15,301 bases of DNA, taken from contig CALABZ010000361.1 in NCBI GenBank assembly GCA_937888615.1, positions 1-15,301 on the forward strand, written 5' to 3'. A program made the position numbers and the translations under genes. This DNA is from an uncultured Lentisphaeria bacterium. Its GTDB lineage: Bacteria > Verrucomicrobiota > Lentisphaeria > Victivallales > Victivallaceae. The notes below the pieces were generated by a model. It was not told the origin of the DNA and did no database searches. It saw nothing but the letters and a program-made list of their open reading frames with translations. Positions 1-6,950 of this stretch are shown piece by piece. Position 1 is the stretch's first letter. Each line of letters opens with the position of its first letter.

Positions 1-684
1 CGTGTGGAGGCGGCGGATCGCTTCGGCGGGGCCTTCCGGATGGCGGAACACGGCGGTTCCGGCGACCATCATGGCGGCGCCCGCTTCGGCGGCGGTAAAA
101 ACGGTTTTTTCATCAATGCCGCCGTCGATTTCCAGGTGGATCGGGCGGCCGGAAGCGCGGATGGCGTTGTGGATTTCGGTGACTTTGGGCATCATGTCGA
201 TCATGAAACTCTGGCCGCCGAAACCGGGCTCCACGCTCATTACCAGCACCAGGTCCACCCGGTCGAGGAACGGGATGATGCTGGCGGCGGGGGTCCCGGG
301 TTTGAGGGTGATACCGGCGGTCATGCCAAGGTTGTGAATGGCTTCGATCACTTCATTCGGGTCGTCGCTGCATTCGATATGAAAGGTGATGCTGTTCGAG
401 CCGCTGTCGGCGAAAGGCTTCAGGTATTTCATCGGGTCGGTGATCATCAGATGGGTGTCGAACGGCAGTTTGCAGTGTTTGCGCAGGGCTTTGATGACCG
501 GCGGCCCGAAGGAGATATTCGGCACCAGGTGTCCGTCCATGATATCGAGATGGAGGACTTCCGCGCCGCCGTCCTCAATGGCTTTCAGCTCGTCGCCCAG
601 ACGCGAAAAATCGGCGGCCAGCAGGGACGGGGCCACCGTTATCGAGTCATACGGCAGGTTTTTTATCGAAAATTGGTCGTTCAT
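1..684 (-). CDS. rpe: Ribulose-phosphate 3-epimerase (3' end cut by window edge)
   Basis: The reverse strand encodes 228 residues without a stop, starting at the ATG at 684-682 and running off the left edge. The family is usually 215-230 residues, so probably only a few residues are missing. It interconverts D-ribulose 5-phosphate and D-xylulose 5-phosphate in the cytoplasm (pentose phosphate pathway). Visible signatures, in order: APSLLAADF (18-26), LHLDIMDGHLVPNISFGP (44-61) with metal ligand H45 and catalytic D47, DTHLMI (76-81, H78), SVEPGFGGQSF (150-160), EIDGGI (185-190) with the second catalytic aspartate D187, and AGTAVF (208-213) in the phosphate-binding loop. An AGAGGT Shine-Dalgarno lies 5 nt before the ATG. 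It is transcribed divergently from the membrane/lipoprotein/lexA set. Family and residues are very clear; only the C-terminus is unseen. Confidence 0.97.
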   Translation of the reverse strand, partial: MNDQFSIKNLPYDSITVAPSLLAADFSRLGDELKAIEDGGAEVLHLDIMDGHLVPNISFGPPVIKALRKHCKLPFDTHLMITDPMKYLKPFADSGSNSITFHIECSDDPNEVIEAIHNLGMTAGITLKPGTPAASIIPFLDRVDLVLVMSVEPGFGGQSFMIDMMPKVTEIHNAIRASGRPIHLEIDGGIDEKTVFTAAEAGAAMMVAGTAVFRHPEGPAEAIRRLHT

Positions 685-728
685 GCAATACCTCTATTGT
701 TGCCTGATTCACTGTTCATTATTAAGAT

Positions 729-757
729 AATATACACACGCGGCGGCGTAATTGCAA
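729..757 (-). promoter_or_regulatory. Candidate sigma-70 promoter for rpe
   Basis: Read on the reverse strand, TTGCAA (757-752) is followed after 17 nt by TATATT (734-729). This puts transcription start near 722 and leaves a leader of about 38 nt before the rpe ATG at 684. The -10 matches consensus at 5 of 6 positions and the -35 at 4 of 6. Inferred from sequence only. Confidence 0.55.
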
Positions 758-843
758 AATATTTTCTTCGATTTGGCGCTGAAACGCCGCTCTTGCGGAC
801 CGTTGGAAACACTGATTTATCGAAAGTTTTGATGAAATAAGCT

Positions 844-882
844 TGTATAATCCATGAAATATGATAATATAAATGTTATAAT
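844..882 (+). promoter_or_regulatory. Candidate AT-rich promoter region for the membrane/lipoprotein/lexA set
   Basis: Two TATAAT hexamers lie in the AT-rich stretch before the gene at 901: one at 846-851 and one at 877-882. The second is preceded by TGT, giving an extended -10 (TGnTATAAT). No good -35 hexamer sits at 16-18 nt from either. The second would leave a leader of only about a dozen nt, so the first may be the functional one. AT richness alone could produce such matches. Confidence 0.35.
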
Positions 883-900
883 TTATATGGAATATATATT

Positions 901-1257
901 ATGGCTAAAAGACAGCATCTTGGGACCATATACGACAGTTACCCGGCTAAAAGTTTTGAATCGTGGCTGTTGGTCATTCTGTTCAAAATCATTATGGTTT
1001 TCGTTTCCTCGTTCATCTGGCTGGGCATCTTCTGGGTGGGAATGACGATCGTCAATTTCCTGTTTGTGAACCTGCTGGGACAGCAGAGTGTTCCGCAGAT
1101 GCAGATGTTCCACTCGCTTGCGGGGCAGGGCGTTTATTGGGGAGGAGTCGTCCTGATCGGTCTTTACATCATTTTAAGCAGAAGCGGTTCGCATAAAAAA
1201 GTCAAAAAAGCGGGCCATGAAAAATACAAGGGGATTTATGAGGCTAATCAACATTAG
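901..1257 (+). CDS. Small integral membrane protein of unknown function
   Basis: 118 residues that I do not recognise. A polar N-terminus (1-20, KRQHLGTIYDSYPAKSFE) is followed by a very hydrophobic stretch from about 21 to 59, long enough for one extended or two short transmembrane helices, with a lone lysine at 29. A short polar loop (60-72) and a second membrane helix (about 74-93) follow. The tail is lysine-rich (SHKKVKKAGHEKYK), as expected for a cytoplasmic end. The ATG at 901 has only a weak upstream purine stretch, so the start is less certain than the frame. The 3' end overlaps the next gene's start (1238) by 20 nt, which argues for co-translation with the two lipoproteins and points to an envelope role. 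No enzymatic motif is visible. Confidence 0.75.
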   Translation: MAKRQHLGTIYDSYPAKSFESWLLVILFKIIMVFVSSFIWLGIFWVGMTIVNFLFVNLLGQQSVPQMQMFHSLAGQGVYWGGVVLIGLYIILSRSGSHKKVKKAGHEKYKGIYEANQH

Positions 1258-1750
1258 TTTGCCGGTGTTGCTGGCGGCCCTGTTCCTGGGCGGTTGTGTT
1301 TCGACGCGGAAAAAAGTTGAATCGATCCGACCGGTCCTGCCGAAGCTCAAGGATTACAATCTCAGTCTGGAAATTCCCAAAACCCGCCGGGTTTTGAGCG
1401 TGTCGAAAGACCCCCAGCTTACTTTCATGCTGCGGAACCTGGGGAAAAAGAATGTCGATCTCGTCGAATGGCAGGTGGATGAAACCCGCAACGTCCATTA
1501 TTACTATCGCCCTTATGATGTGAAGATAACGACATTTAATCCCCGCGATCCCGGTTGGAAAGAGTATTTGCCGGACCAGTCCGGGCATTTGCGCTACAGC
1601 GTATTGGAAATGACCCCCCGCAACCGGGTGTTCATACCCCTTCCGGTACCGTTCATTAACGAGCCCGGCGTCTATATGGTGGTGGGGGAGTTGCTGATGA
1701 CCGCGGTCGATGTGCGGAGCGAAATCACCACTGTTGAAGTAACTAAATGA
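1238..1750 (+). CDS. Predicted lipoprotein (unknown function, beta-rich)
   Basis: 170 residues. The N-terminus MRLINISLPVLLAALFLGGC is a textbook type II signal peptide: positive n-region, hydrophobic h-region and lipobox L-G-G-C with the lipidated cysteine at residue 20. The ATG at 1238 is chosen over one at 1217 because AAGGGG lies 4 nt upstream and because it gives a signal peptide of normal length. The mature part alternates hydrophobic and polar residues with phrases such as LSLEIPKTRRVLSVSKDPQLTFMLRN and VFIPLPVPFINEPGVYMVVGE. This resembles an immunoglobulin-like beta sandwich, but no named family was recognised. It lies between the membrane protein, which it overlaps, and a second lipoprotein 25 nt downstream, so the three probably form an envelope-associated group. 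Confidence 0.8.
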   Translation: MRLINISLPVLLAALFLGGCVSTRKKVESIRPVLPKLKDYNLSLEIPKTRRVLSVSKDPQLTFMLRNLGKKNVDLVEWQVDETRNVHYYYRPYDVKITTFNPRDPGWKEYLPDQSGHLRYSVLEMTPRNRVFIPLPVPFINEPGVYMVVGELLMTAVDVRSEITTVEVTK

Positions 1751-1775
1751 GTAAAAACGATAAGGAGTTATGATC

Positions 1776-2261
1776 ATGAGAATTACGATGTTGATGTTTG
1801 TCGTGGCCGGGATGCTGGGTTTTGCCGCGGGTTGTAAATCCACTACCGAAGTGGTCGATACGCCCAAGGAATTCGGCGTGATCAATGCGGGCGAGGAGAA
1901 AGGAATGGAAACCGCCGGCAAACAGTTCGGCGAGGAAATCCTGAAAGCGATCAAGGATACCGATTATGAACTGCTGACCCGCAGCATCATGAAGGAATAC
2001 CTTAAGAACGTCAACGAAGCGGATTTCAAAAAATCCTGCGAAGAATACCGCAAGCATTCCGGGGAACAGCGCGGAGCTACTTATCTGGGCTCGATGCGCA
2101 ACGGTCCCCTGATCCGCGTTTATGTCTGGAAAGTTGAATTCGCCAAAACGGCCAAGGACAAGGAGGGCAAGGAAAGCACTCTCGTTTACGACAAACTTTT
2201 CAGCACCATCGTTGTCAAATCCGATGGCAAGTATTATGTCCTCGGCTTCCGTTTTCTTTAA
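1776..2261 (+). CDS. Predicted lipoprotein, possibly NTF2-like
   Basis: 161 residues. The signal peptide MRITMLMFVVAGMLGFAAGC ends in the lipobox A-A-G-C, with cysteine 20 the expected lipidation site. An earlier in-frame ATG at 1770 sits only 2 nt after the Shine-Dalgarno AAGGAG (1762-1767). The ATG at 1776 has an 8-nt spacing and gives the cleaner signal peptide, so it is preferred. After a short linker comes a roughly 110-residue alpha+beta domain: helical up to about 95 (EEILKAIKDTDYELLTRS), then strands ending in STIVVKSDGKYYVLGFRF. That order and the closing strand pair recall DUF4019/DUF3887-type NTF2-like domains, which is only an inference. It lies 21 nt before lexA in the same orientation. 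Confidence 0.8.
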   Translation: MRITMLMFVVAGMLGFAAGCKSTTEVVDTPKEFGVINAGEEKGMETAGKQFGEEILKAIKDTDYELLTRSIMKEYLKNVNEADFKKSCEEYRKHSGEQRGATYLGSMRNGPLIRVYVWKVEFAKTAKDKEGKESTLVYDKLFSTIVVKSDGKYYVLGFRFL

Positions 2262-2282
2262 TGAACCGGGCCGGAGAATAAT

Positions 2283-2912
2283 ATGAAAGACCTGACCGAA
2301 AAGCAGAAAGATATCCTGAATTATATTGAAGACTTCATCGAACAGGAGTCCATGGCTCCCACGGTTTATGAGATTGCGGATCATTTCGGCATAAAAACGT
2401 CGACTGTTTTCGCGCATCTGCGTTCGCTTCAGCGGAAGAACTGGCTCACGCGCAGTTCCAAGGCTCGCAGTATTTCGCTTTCCCGGCCGAAAAAGAAAAA
2501 TCGCTTTATGTCGTTGTCGATGCCGATTCCGTTGCTCGGAAGGATCAACGCGGGATACCCGGTCGAGGCTGGCGAATACCTGGAGAGCGAAATATTTGTC
2601 AGTCAGGCCCTGATCGAACGCAAAGGCGCGGCGACTGCTTTTGCGTTGAGGGTCAGCGGCGAGAGTATGCGCGATCTCGGTATTTACGACGGCGATGTCG
2701 TGATTGTCAAACAGGTCGCGCCCGGCGATGTGAAAAACGGCGACATCGTCGTTGCGCTGGTCAATAACGAAAATACGGTCAAATCGTATTTCGCGCTTCC
2801 CGGCGGGCAAGTTGAATTGCGTCCGGCAAACAGCGAATTCCGCCCGCAGATTTATCCGTCCCGCGATGTTACGGTCCAGGGCAAGGTGATCGGACTTCAC
2901 CGCGAATACTGA
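2283..2912 (+). CDS. lexA: LexA-type SOS repressor / S24 autoprotease
   Basis: 209 residues with full LexA architecture. Residues 1-65 form a winged HTH (MKDLTEKQKDILNYIEDFIE, then PTVYEIADHFGIKTSTVFAHLRSLQRKNWL). A basic hinge (69-75) leads to the self-cleavage region PIPLLGRINAGYPV, where the scissile bond should be A90-G91. The S24 peptidase domain carries the nucleophile S128 in VSGESM and the general base K167 in ENTVKSYF. Most LexA proteins have GDSM; this one has GESM, a conservative change. Length is close to E. coli LexA (202). GGAG (2273-2276) lies 6 nt before the ATG. It represses DNA-damage genes and self-cleaves when RecA-ssDNA filaments form. Its place last in a lipoprotein operon is unusual; no recognisable LexA operator was found upstream. 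Confidence 0.95.
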   Translation: MKDLTEKQKDILNYIEDFIEQESMAPTVYEIADHFGIKTSTVFAHLRSLQRKNWLTRSSKARSISLSRPKKKNRFMSLSMPIPLLGRINAGYPVEAGEYLESEIFVSQALIERKGAATAFALRVSGESMRDLGIYDGDVVIVKQVAPGDVKNGDIVVALVNNENTVKSYFALPGGQVELRPANSEFRPQIYPSRDVTVQGKVIGLHREY

Positions 2913-2973
2913 CGCCTTCGTGAAAACGACTGTTCTTTCTGCCGATAATTTGGTTAAATTATCATTAAAAGAC

Positions 2974-3002
2974 TTGCGGAATTCCTTTCGGGTCTGTAAA
3001 TT
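2974..3002 (+). promoter_or_regulatory. Weak candidate promoter for the SGNH hydrolase gene
   Basis: TTGCGG (2974-2979) and TAAATT (2997-3002) are 17 nt apart in the 125-nt gap after lexA. Matches to consensus are modest (3/6 and 4/6). No terminator is visible after lexA, so read-through from lexA is also possible. Confidence 0.3.
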
Positions 3003-3037
3003 ATTTGATTCAGTCAAAAAACGAAGGAGTTCCTGCA

Positions 3038-4108
3038 ATGAGCGAAATCACGAAACTTGACAAGTACATGGCGGTGAAAGAAGCCGACGAAAACGGTCTT
3101 GTCTGGTACGACCCCACTGAAAAACCTTTCCGGCTTTGCGGTTTTTACTGGTATGAACGCGACCGCATTTTCCGACGTCTGCCGAAAGAATCCCCATGGA
3201 AAATCACGGAAGCCGTCGATGTGCTGGCCAATTGCAGCGCCGGCGGCCAGGTACGCTTCCGCACCAACAGCAAACGGATCGTGGTGCGGCTCCAGAACTT
3301 GGCTCCCGGCCGGATGGATCATATGCCCGATACCGGCATGAGCGGAGTCGATCTCTATGTCGGGGAACCCACCCGGGAACGCTTCTGGTCCACCCTGCGC
3401 CGGACCGAATACGAGAATGTTTTCACTTATGAGCTGATGAACGTGGAAACGGCGGAAATGCGCGATTTCGTGTTGGACTTTCCGCTTTATAACGGCGTTA
3501 AATCCATTGAGCTCGGCCTTGACGAGACTGCCGTGGTCGAAGCACCGAAGCCGTTCGTTCGTGAACAGCCGGTGGTGATTTACGGCACGTCGATCACCCA
3601 GGGGGGATGCGCCAACCGCCCGGGCATGGCGTTTACCAACATTCTCAGCCGCAAGCTGAATATCGAATTCCTGAACTACGGATTCTCCGGCAACGGCAAG
3701 TGCGAGTCGGAATTGGCCGAAGTCCTGAGTGAGATTGCCGATCCTGCCTTGTTCATTATCGACTGCGAGGCGAATTGCGCCGGCGATCCCCCCGCGTTCG
3801 CGAAACGCCTGACGGTGTTCATCGACATTCTGCGCCGTAACCATCCGACGATGCCGATCCTGGTGCTGACGCGCATTGCCTTCGCTCGTGAAAACACCGA
3901 AAACGCCGACCTCTGTCGCCGTCTCCAGATGGACGAAGTCAACCGGCGTTACCAGGCGGGCGACCAGAATATTCACTTCATGGACGGCGGTCAATTGCTT
4001 GGCAATGATTTCGATGAATGCACGGTGGACGGCGTTCATCCGACCGACCTTGGATTTTTCCGTATGGCCGAAAGCCTGCAGGATACGGTCCGCCGCCTGA
4101 TTAAATAA
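3038..4108 (+). CDS. SGNH/GDSL-family hydrolase with N-terminal GxDLY domain
   Basis: 356 residues, no signal peptide. The N-terminal half (about 25-175) is a beta-rich domain containing GVDLYVG (103-109), the hallmark of the GxDLY domain that precedes Lipase_GDSL_3 catalytic domains. The catalytic half shows all SGNH blocks: nucleophile S185 in IYGTSITQGG, G218 in FSGNG, N246 in DCEANC, and the D331/H334 pair in DGVHPTD. An esterase acting on acyl or acetyl groups, probably on carbohydrate, is the likely role; the substrate is inferred only from neighbouring sugar genes. The start at 3038 is fixed by AAGGAG (3024-3029) with 8-nt spacing. A TTG 33 nt upstream is in frame but lacks a ribosome site. 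The gene is closed by a strong terminator, which separates it from the GH38 operon. Confidence 0.9.
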   Translation: MSEITKLDKYMAVKEADENGLVWYDPTEKPFRLCGFYWYERDRIFRRLPKESPWKITEAVDVLANCSAGGQVRFRTNSKRIVVRLQNLAPGRMDHMPDTGMSGVDLYVGEPTRERFWSTLRRTEYENVFTYELMNVETAEMRDFVLDFPLYNGVKSIELGLDETAVVEAPKPFVREQPVVIYGTSITQGGCANRPGMAFTNILSRKLNIEFLNYGFSGNGKCESELAEVLSEIADPALFIIDCEANCAGDPPAFAKRLTVFIDILRRNHPTMPILVLTRIAFARENTENADLCRRLQMDEVNRRYQAGDQNIHFMDGGQLLGNDFDECTVDGVHPTDLGFFRMAESLQDTVRRLIK

Positions 4109-4129
4109 TAAACGCTTGGTATTTCGTTG

Positions 4130-4180
4130 AACGCCCGGACTCCTTCTCGGAAATCCGGGCGTTTGTGAATCTTGTATTTT
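4130..4180 (+). terminator. Rho-independent terminator after the SGNH hydrolase
   Basis: A perfect 10-bp inverted repeat, AACGCCCGGA (4130-4139) and TCCGGGCGTT (4154-4163), with a 14-nt loop. A T-rich tract begins about 10 nt after the stem (cttgtattttttt). It lies 21 nt past the stop codon. The stem is strong; the T-run is slightly displaced. Confidence 0.8.
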
Positions 4181-4206
4181 TTTGTATTATTTTGAAATTT
4201 TATGTA

Positions 4207-4234
4207 TTGACTTTTTGGGGTTCTGTTGTATAAT
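4207..4234 (+). promoter_or_regulatory. Near-consensus sigma-70 promoter of the GH38/DUF4838 operon
   Basis: TTGACT (4207-4212) and a perfect TATAAT (4229-4234) are 16 nt apart. The predicted start is near 4241, giving a leader of about 33 nt before the ATG at 4274. It sits between a terminator and the first gene of a same-strand cluster, as expected for an operon promoter. The GntR-type domain encoded first could bind here, but no operator palindrome was recognised. Confidence 0.75.
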
Positions 4235-4273
4235 AGTCATAGAAAATGATTAAAATAACAGGAATCCGCTATC

Positions 4274-5155
4274 ATGGCATTGACTACTTCTCCTCCGAAA
4301 CGGCAACAGGTAATTGATGAAATCTCCGCCAGCATCAACCGCGGCACATTGTCTCCGGGGACCCGGCTGGCGACCGTCCGCGACATGTCAAATCACTTCG
4401 ACGTCAGTTTGTCGGTCATCCAGAACGCTCTTCACGAGCTGGTCCAGGAGGGGATGGTGGAGTGCCGCGGCGCTTCCGGTTTTTATGTGAAAGGCATTCC
4501 GGCCGCCGCCAATACTCCCGCGCAGGACAAGCCGGAGGCAAAACCGGCGGACGGCAGGGTATTTTTAAGCTGTTATCATCATTCGGACCTGGCCTGGCGG
4601 CATACTTATGAGGAGTATGACGCGATTCGGGAGAAACAGCTTCTGCTGGTGTTGCGTTATTTCAAGGAATATCCCGACTTCCGTTTTTTTATCGACCAGT
4701 CGGAAGTATTGCGGCGGTTTCTGGAGAAACATCCGGAAGCGGCGGCTCCGCTGAAACAGGCAGTCAAGGACGGTCAACTGGAACTGGGCGGCGGACTGAG
4801 CATTCCCGACCTGAATCTGTGCAGCGGCGAGTCGTTGGTGCGTAATTTGCTGGCCGGTCGCGATTATTATCGGGAAGAATTCGGGACGGAAGTTGAGTTG
4901 GCCAGTATGTTCGATGCTTTCGGCATGTGTGCGCAGTTGCCGCAGATGCTGAGCAAATGCGGATATCGCTGGCTGTTGCCCGGTCGCCTGCCGGGTTTTC
5001 CGGATACTTTGCCGGATTACAAACCTTTCAACTGGCGCGGGTTGGACGGCAGCGTCCTTCCGGTGATCCCGCCTGAAGGGTTCGCGGGGCACTTCGGCTA
5101 TGAATTCAATGTTCCGGCCATGATGCCGCCTTCGGTAGGCTGGCCCGTTCGTTGA
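4274..5155 (+). CDS. GntR-type HTH fused to the N-terminal part of a GH38 alpha-mannosidase (5' half of a frameshifted gene)
   Basis: 293 residues in this frame. Residues 10-73 form a GntR winged helix (INRGTLSPGTRLATVRDMSN, then VSLSVIQNALHELVQEGMVE). A linker (74-94) joins it to a glycoside hydrolase family 38 catalytic domain starting at FLSCYHHSDLAW, with zinc ligands H103 and D105 and the probable nucleophile D214 in SMFDAFG, followed by QLPQMLSKCGYRWLLPGR. The frame then stops at TGA 5153-5155, and the rest of the GH38 fold continues at once in the -1 frame. AGGA at 4260-4263 precedes the ATG by 10 nt. There is no signal peptide, so it acts in the cytoplasm. GH38 enzymes hydrolyse alpha-mannosides; here the domain may also serve as the regulator's sugar sensor (inference). 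The fusion is unusual and the split may be a mutation or a sequence error. Confidence 0.85.
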   Translation: MALTTSPPKRQQVIDEISASINRGTLSPGTRLATVRDMSNHFDVSLSVIQNALHELVQEGMVECRGASGFYVKGIPAAANTPAQDKPEAKPADGRVFLSCYHHSDLAWRHTYEEYDAIREKQLLLVLRYFKEYPDFRFFIDQSEVLRRFLEKHPEAAAPLKQAVKDGQLELGGGLSIPDLNLCSGESLVRNLLAGRDYYREEFGTEVELASMFDAFGMCAQLPQMLSKCGYRWLLPGRLPGFPDTLPDYKPFNWRGLDGSVLPVIPPEGFAGHFGYEFNVPAMMPPSVGWPVR

Positions 5156-6939
5156 GCAATCTGAAACTGCTTGGCGGCGATATCCTTGCGCTTTATATGA
5201 CGGAGGAGGAATTCATCGAGGAGGATCTTTTCTGGATTCTTGGGGAAGCGAACCGGCAAGGCGGTAAATTGATTGAATTTGAGCGCATCCGTAATTTTGT
5301 CGAACGGCTCGATACGGCGGAATTGCCGATGGTCAACGGCGAATTCAACCCGACTCTTACCGGTTGTTATACCACTCGGATCACCGTCAAGCAAATGGTC
5401 CGTCGTGCGGAGAATTTGTTGATGGAGGGGGAAATGCTGGCGGCGATCGCGGGCGTGAAACAGGATTTTGGCGCGTTGTGGCACGAATTGTTTTTAGCGC
5501 AGTTTCATGATGCGGCCTGCGGCTGCCATACCGACGCCGTTTATGAACAGGTTTACGCCAAGCTCCGGCAGGTGATCGATTCCTGCGAAAAAATCATTAC
5601 CGACAGTATGACGCAATTGACTGGAGGCAATGGGATTACGGTTTTCAATCCCAGCCACTTCCATGGTCCGCAGATGATCGGCGGACCGGTGCCGCCGGAA
5701 AAATCCAACGCTCAGCGCGATGGTGACTGCTGGTATTGGACCGCCGAACTGCCGCCGCACGGCGTTTGCGGTTTTGCTCCCGGCGAATCCGGCGGAGAAG
5801 CGGTTGAGATTGCAGGTACGAAGTTCAAGACCGACTACTTCGAGGTTGATTTCAGTGACGGATTGCCGGTCATTCGCACCTGTGACGATGGATGCCAGGT
5901 GTTTGGCCCCCGGTCTTTCGGCGAAATCCTGTTTCGGGCCGATTACGGCTCGATGTGGGTGGAAGCGCTGGAGAGCAAAAACCATGGGGTAGAGGACCAG
6001 GAATTCGACGCGCCTGTGATCGAGAGCGGTCCGGTTTTTGTCAAAGTGGTCCAGAGGGGCAGGGTTAAGGCCGGCAGACCGGAAGACAACGGCAATCTTG
6101 ATCCCTATTGGCCGGGTTTTGAAGCGTTGTCGTTTACCTACGAATACTGTTTCCCGCAACATCTGGACTATTTCAAGCTGAAGCTGACGCTGAACTGGCG
6201 GGGCGCCAATACCAAGATCGCCGTCAAGTTCCCGGTTGAACTGAAAAGCAAGGACATGACGGCTTTGTATGAAGTTCCGTTCGGAGCGCTGGAGCGCCGC
6301 CCGTATTTCGAGGTTCCCTATGAATACGAGGATGGCGTCCAGAAGCTGAATCCGGGCGATTACCGGACGGCCAAAGGGGATTGGCCCGCCCTGAACTGGG
6401 TGGACTACAGCGACAACAGCCGTGGTCTGGCGGTGGCGAATACCGGTACGCCAGGGCATCAGCTTGTCGGCGGCGATATTCTCGTGAGCCTGCTGCGCAG
6501 CGGAACCCTGCGTGCCGACGGCGGTATGGTCCCGCAACCCGGCAGTTATGACAACGGCGTTCACTGTTACGAGTTTGCCTTCCGCCCCCACCGGGCGGGG
6601 GAACAGTATAAAGCGCTTGAGCTCGGCTGGCTGTTGAATCATCCGCCCCGGGTCAGCGTCGGGCCGGGAAAGAAAGCTGTAGCGGCGTTGTCTTTCCTGC
6701 ACTGGAATGCCAGACAGGTGGCGCTTTCGGGCTGGTATCGTGACGGCGACGCCTGGGTGGTAAGGCTGTATGAAGCGCTGGGCGCCACCGCGTTTGTCAA
6801 CCTCAAATCCGACCTCGGCAAATTCACGCTGTTCGAAACTGATATCGCGGGGGAAAACCCGGTTAAAACCGCCCCGGAAAAGATCAAGTTCCGTCCTTTT
6901 GAAATCAAAACATTCAAGTTGGTTCATCAATCTAAGTAG
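5152..6939 (+). CDS. GH38 alpha-mannosidase, middle and C-terminal domains (3' half of the frameshifted gene)
   Basis: 595 residues from a TTG at 5152 that overlaps the previous stop (TTGA). The frame is open from 5104, so this TTG is probably not a true start. It begins where the GH38 catalytic domain should continue (LARSLSNLKLLGGDIL). Then come ELPMVNGEFNPTLTGCYTTR (57-76) and VKQMVRRAENLLMEGEMLAA (79-98) of the GH38 middle domain, and LAQFHDAACG (115-124) with the conserved zinc ligand H119. The rest (about 160-595) fits the C-terminal beta-sandwich domains of GH38, with the usual ending in a short strand (FRPFEIKTFKLV). Joined to the upstream half it makes a protein of roughly 890 residues. 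No convincing ribosome site precedes 5152. The next gene starts 11 nt after the stop, so they share an operon. Confidence 0.85.
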   Translation: MSNLKLLGGDILALYMTEEEFIEEDLFWILGEANRQGGKLIEFERIRNFVERLDTAELPMVNGEFNPTLTGCYTTRITVKQMVRRAENLLMEGEMLAAIAGVKQDFGALWHELFLAQFHDAACGCHTDAVYEQVYAKLRQVIDSCEKIITDSMTQLTGGNGITVFNPSHFHGPQMIGGPVPPEKSNAQRDGDCWYWTAELPPHGVCGFAPGESGGEAVEIAGTKFKTDYFEVDFSDGLPVIRTCDDGCQVFGPRSFGEILFRADYGSMWVEALESKNHGVEDQEFDAPVIESGPVFVKVVQRGRVKAGRPEDNGNLDPYWPGFEALSFTYEYCFPQHLDYFKLKLTLNWRGANTKIAVKFPVELKSKDMTALYEVPFGALERRPYFEVPYEYEDGVQKLNPGDYRTAKGDWPALNWVDYSDNSRGLAVANTGTPGHQLVGGDILVSLLRSGTLRADGGMVPQPGSYDNGVHCYEFAFRPHRAGEQYKALELGWLLNHPPRVSVGPGKKAVAALSFLHWNARQVALSGWYRDGDAWVVRLYEALGATAFVNLKSDLGKFTLFETDIAGENPVKTAPEKIKFRPFEIKTFKLVHQSK

Positions 6940-6950
6940 GAGAAAAAAAC

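Noticed and set aside
685..900. A LexA operator (CTGT-N8-ACAG or GAAC-N4-GTTC) upstream of the lexA set
   Set aside because: Neither palindrome occurs here. Isolated half-sites such as CTGTTC are expected by chance.
3005..3017. TTGA-N5-TCAA palindrome before the SGNH gene as an operator
   Set aside because: Only four-base arms, too short to distinguish from chance in an AT-rich gap.
5104..5155. Programmed -1 frameshift joining the two GH38 halves
   Set aside because: No X-XXY-YYZ slippery heptamer and no evident downstream pseudoknot or stimulatory Shine-Dalgarno were found.
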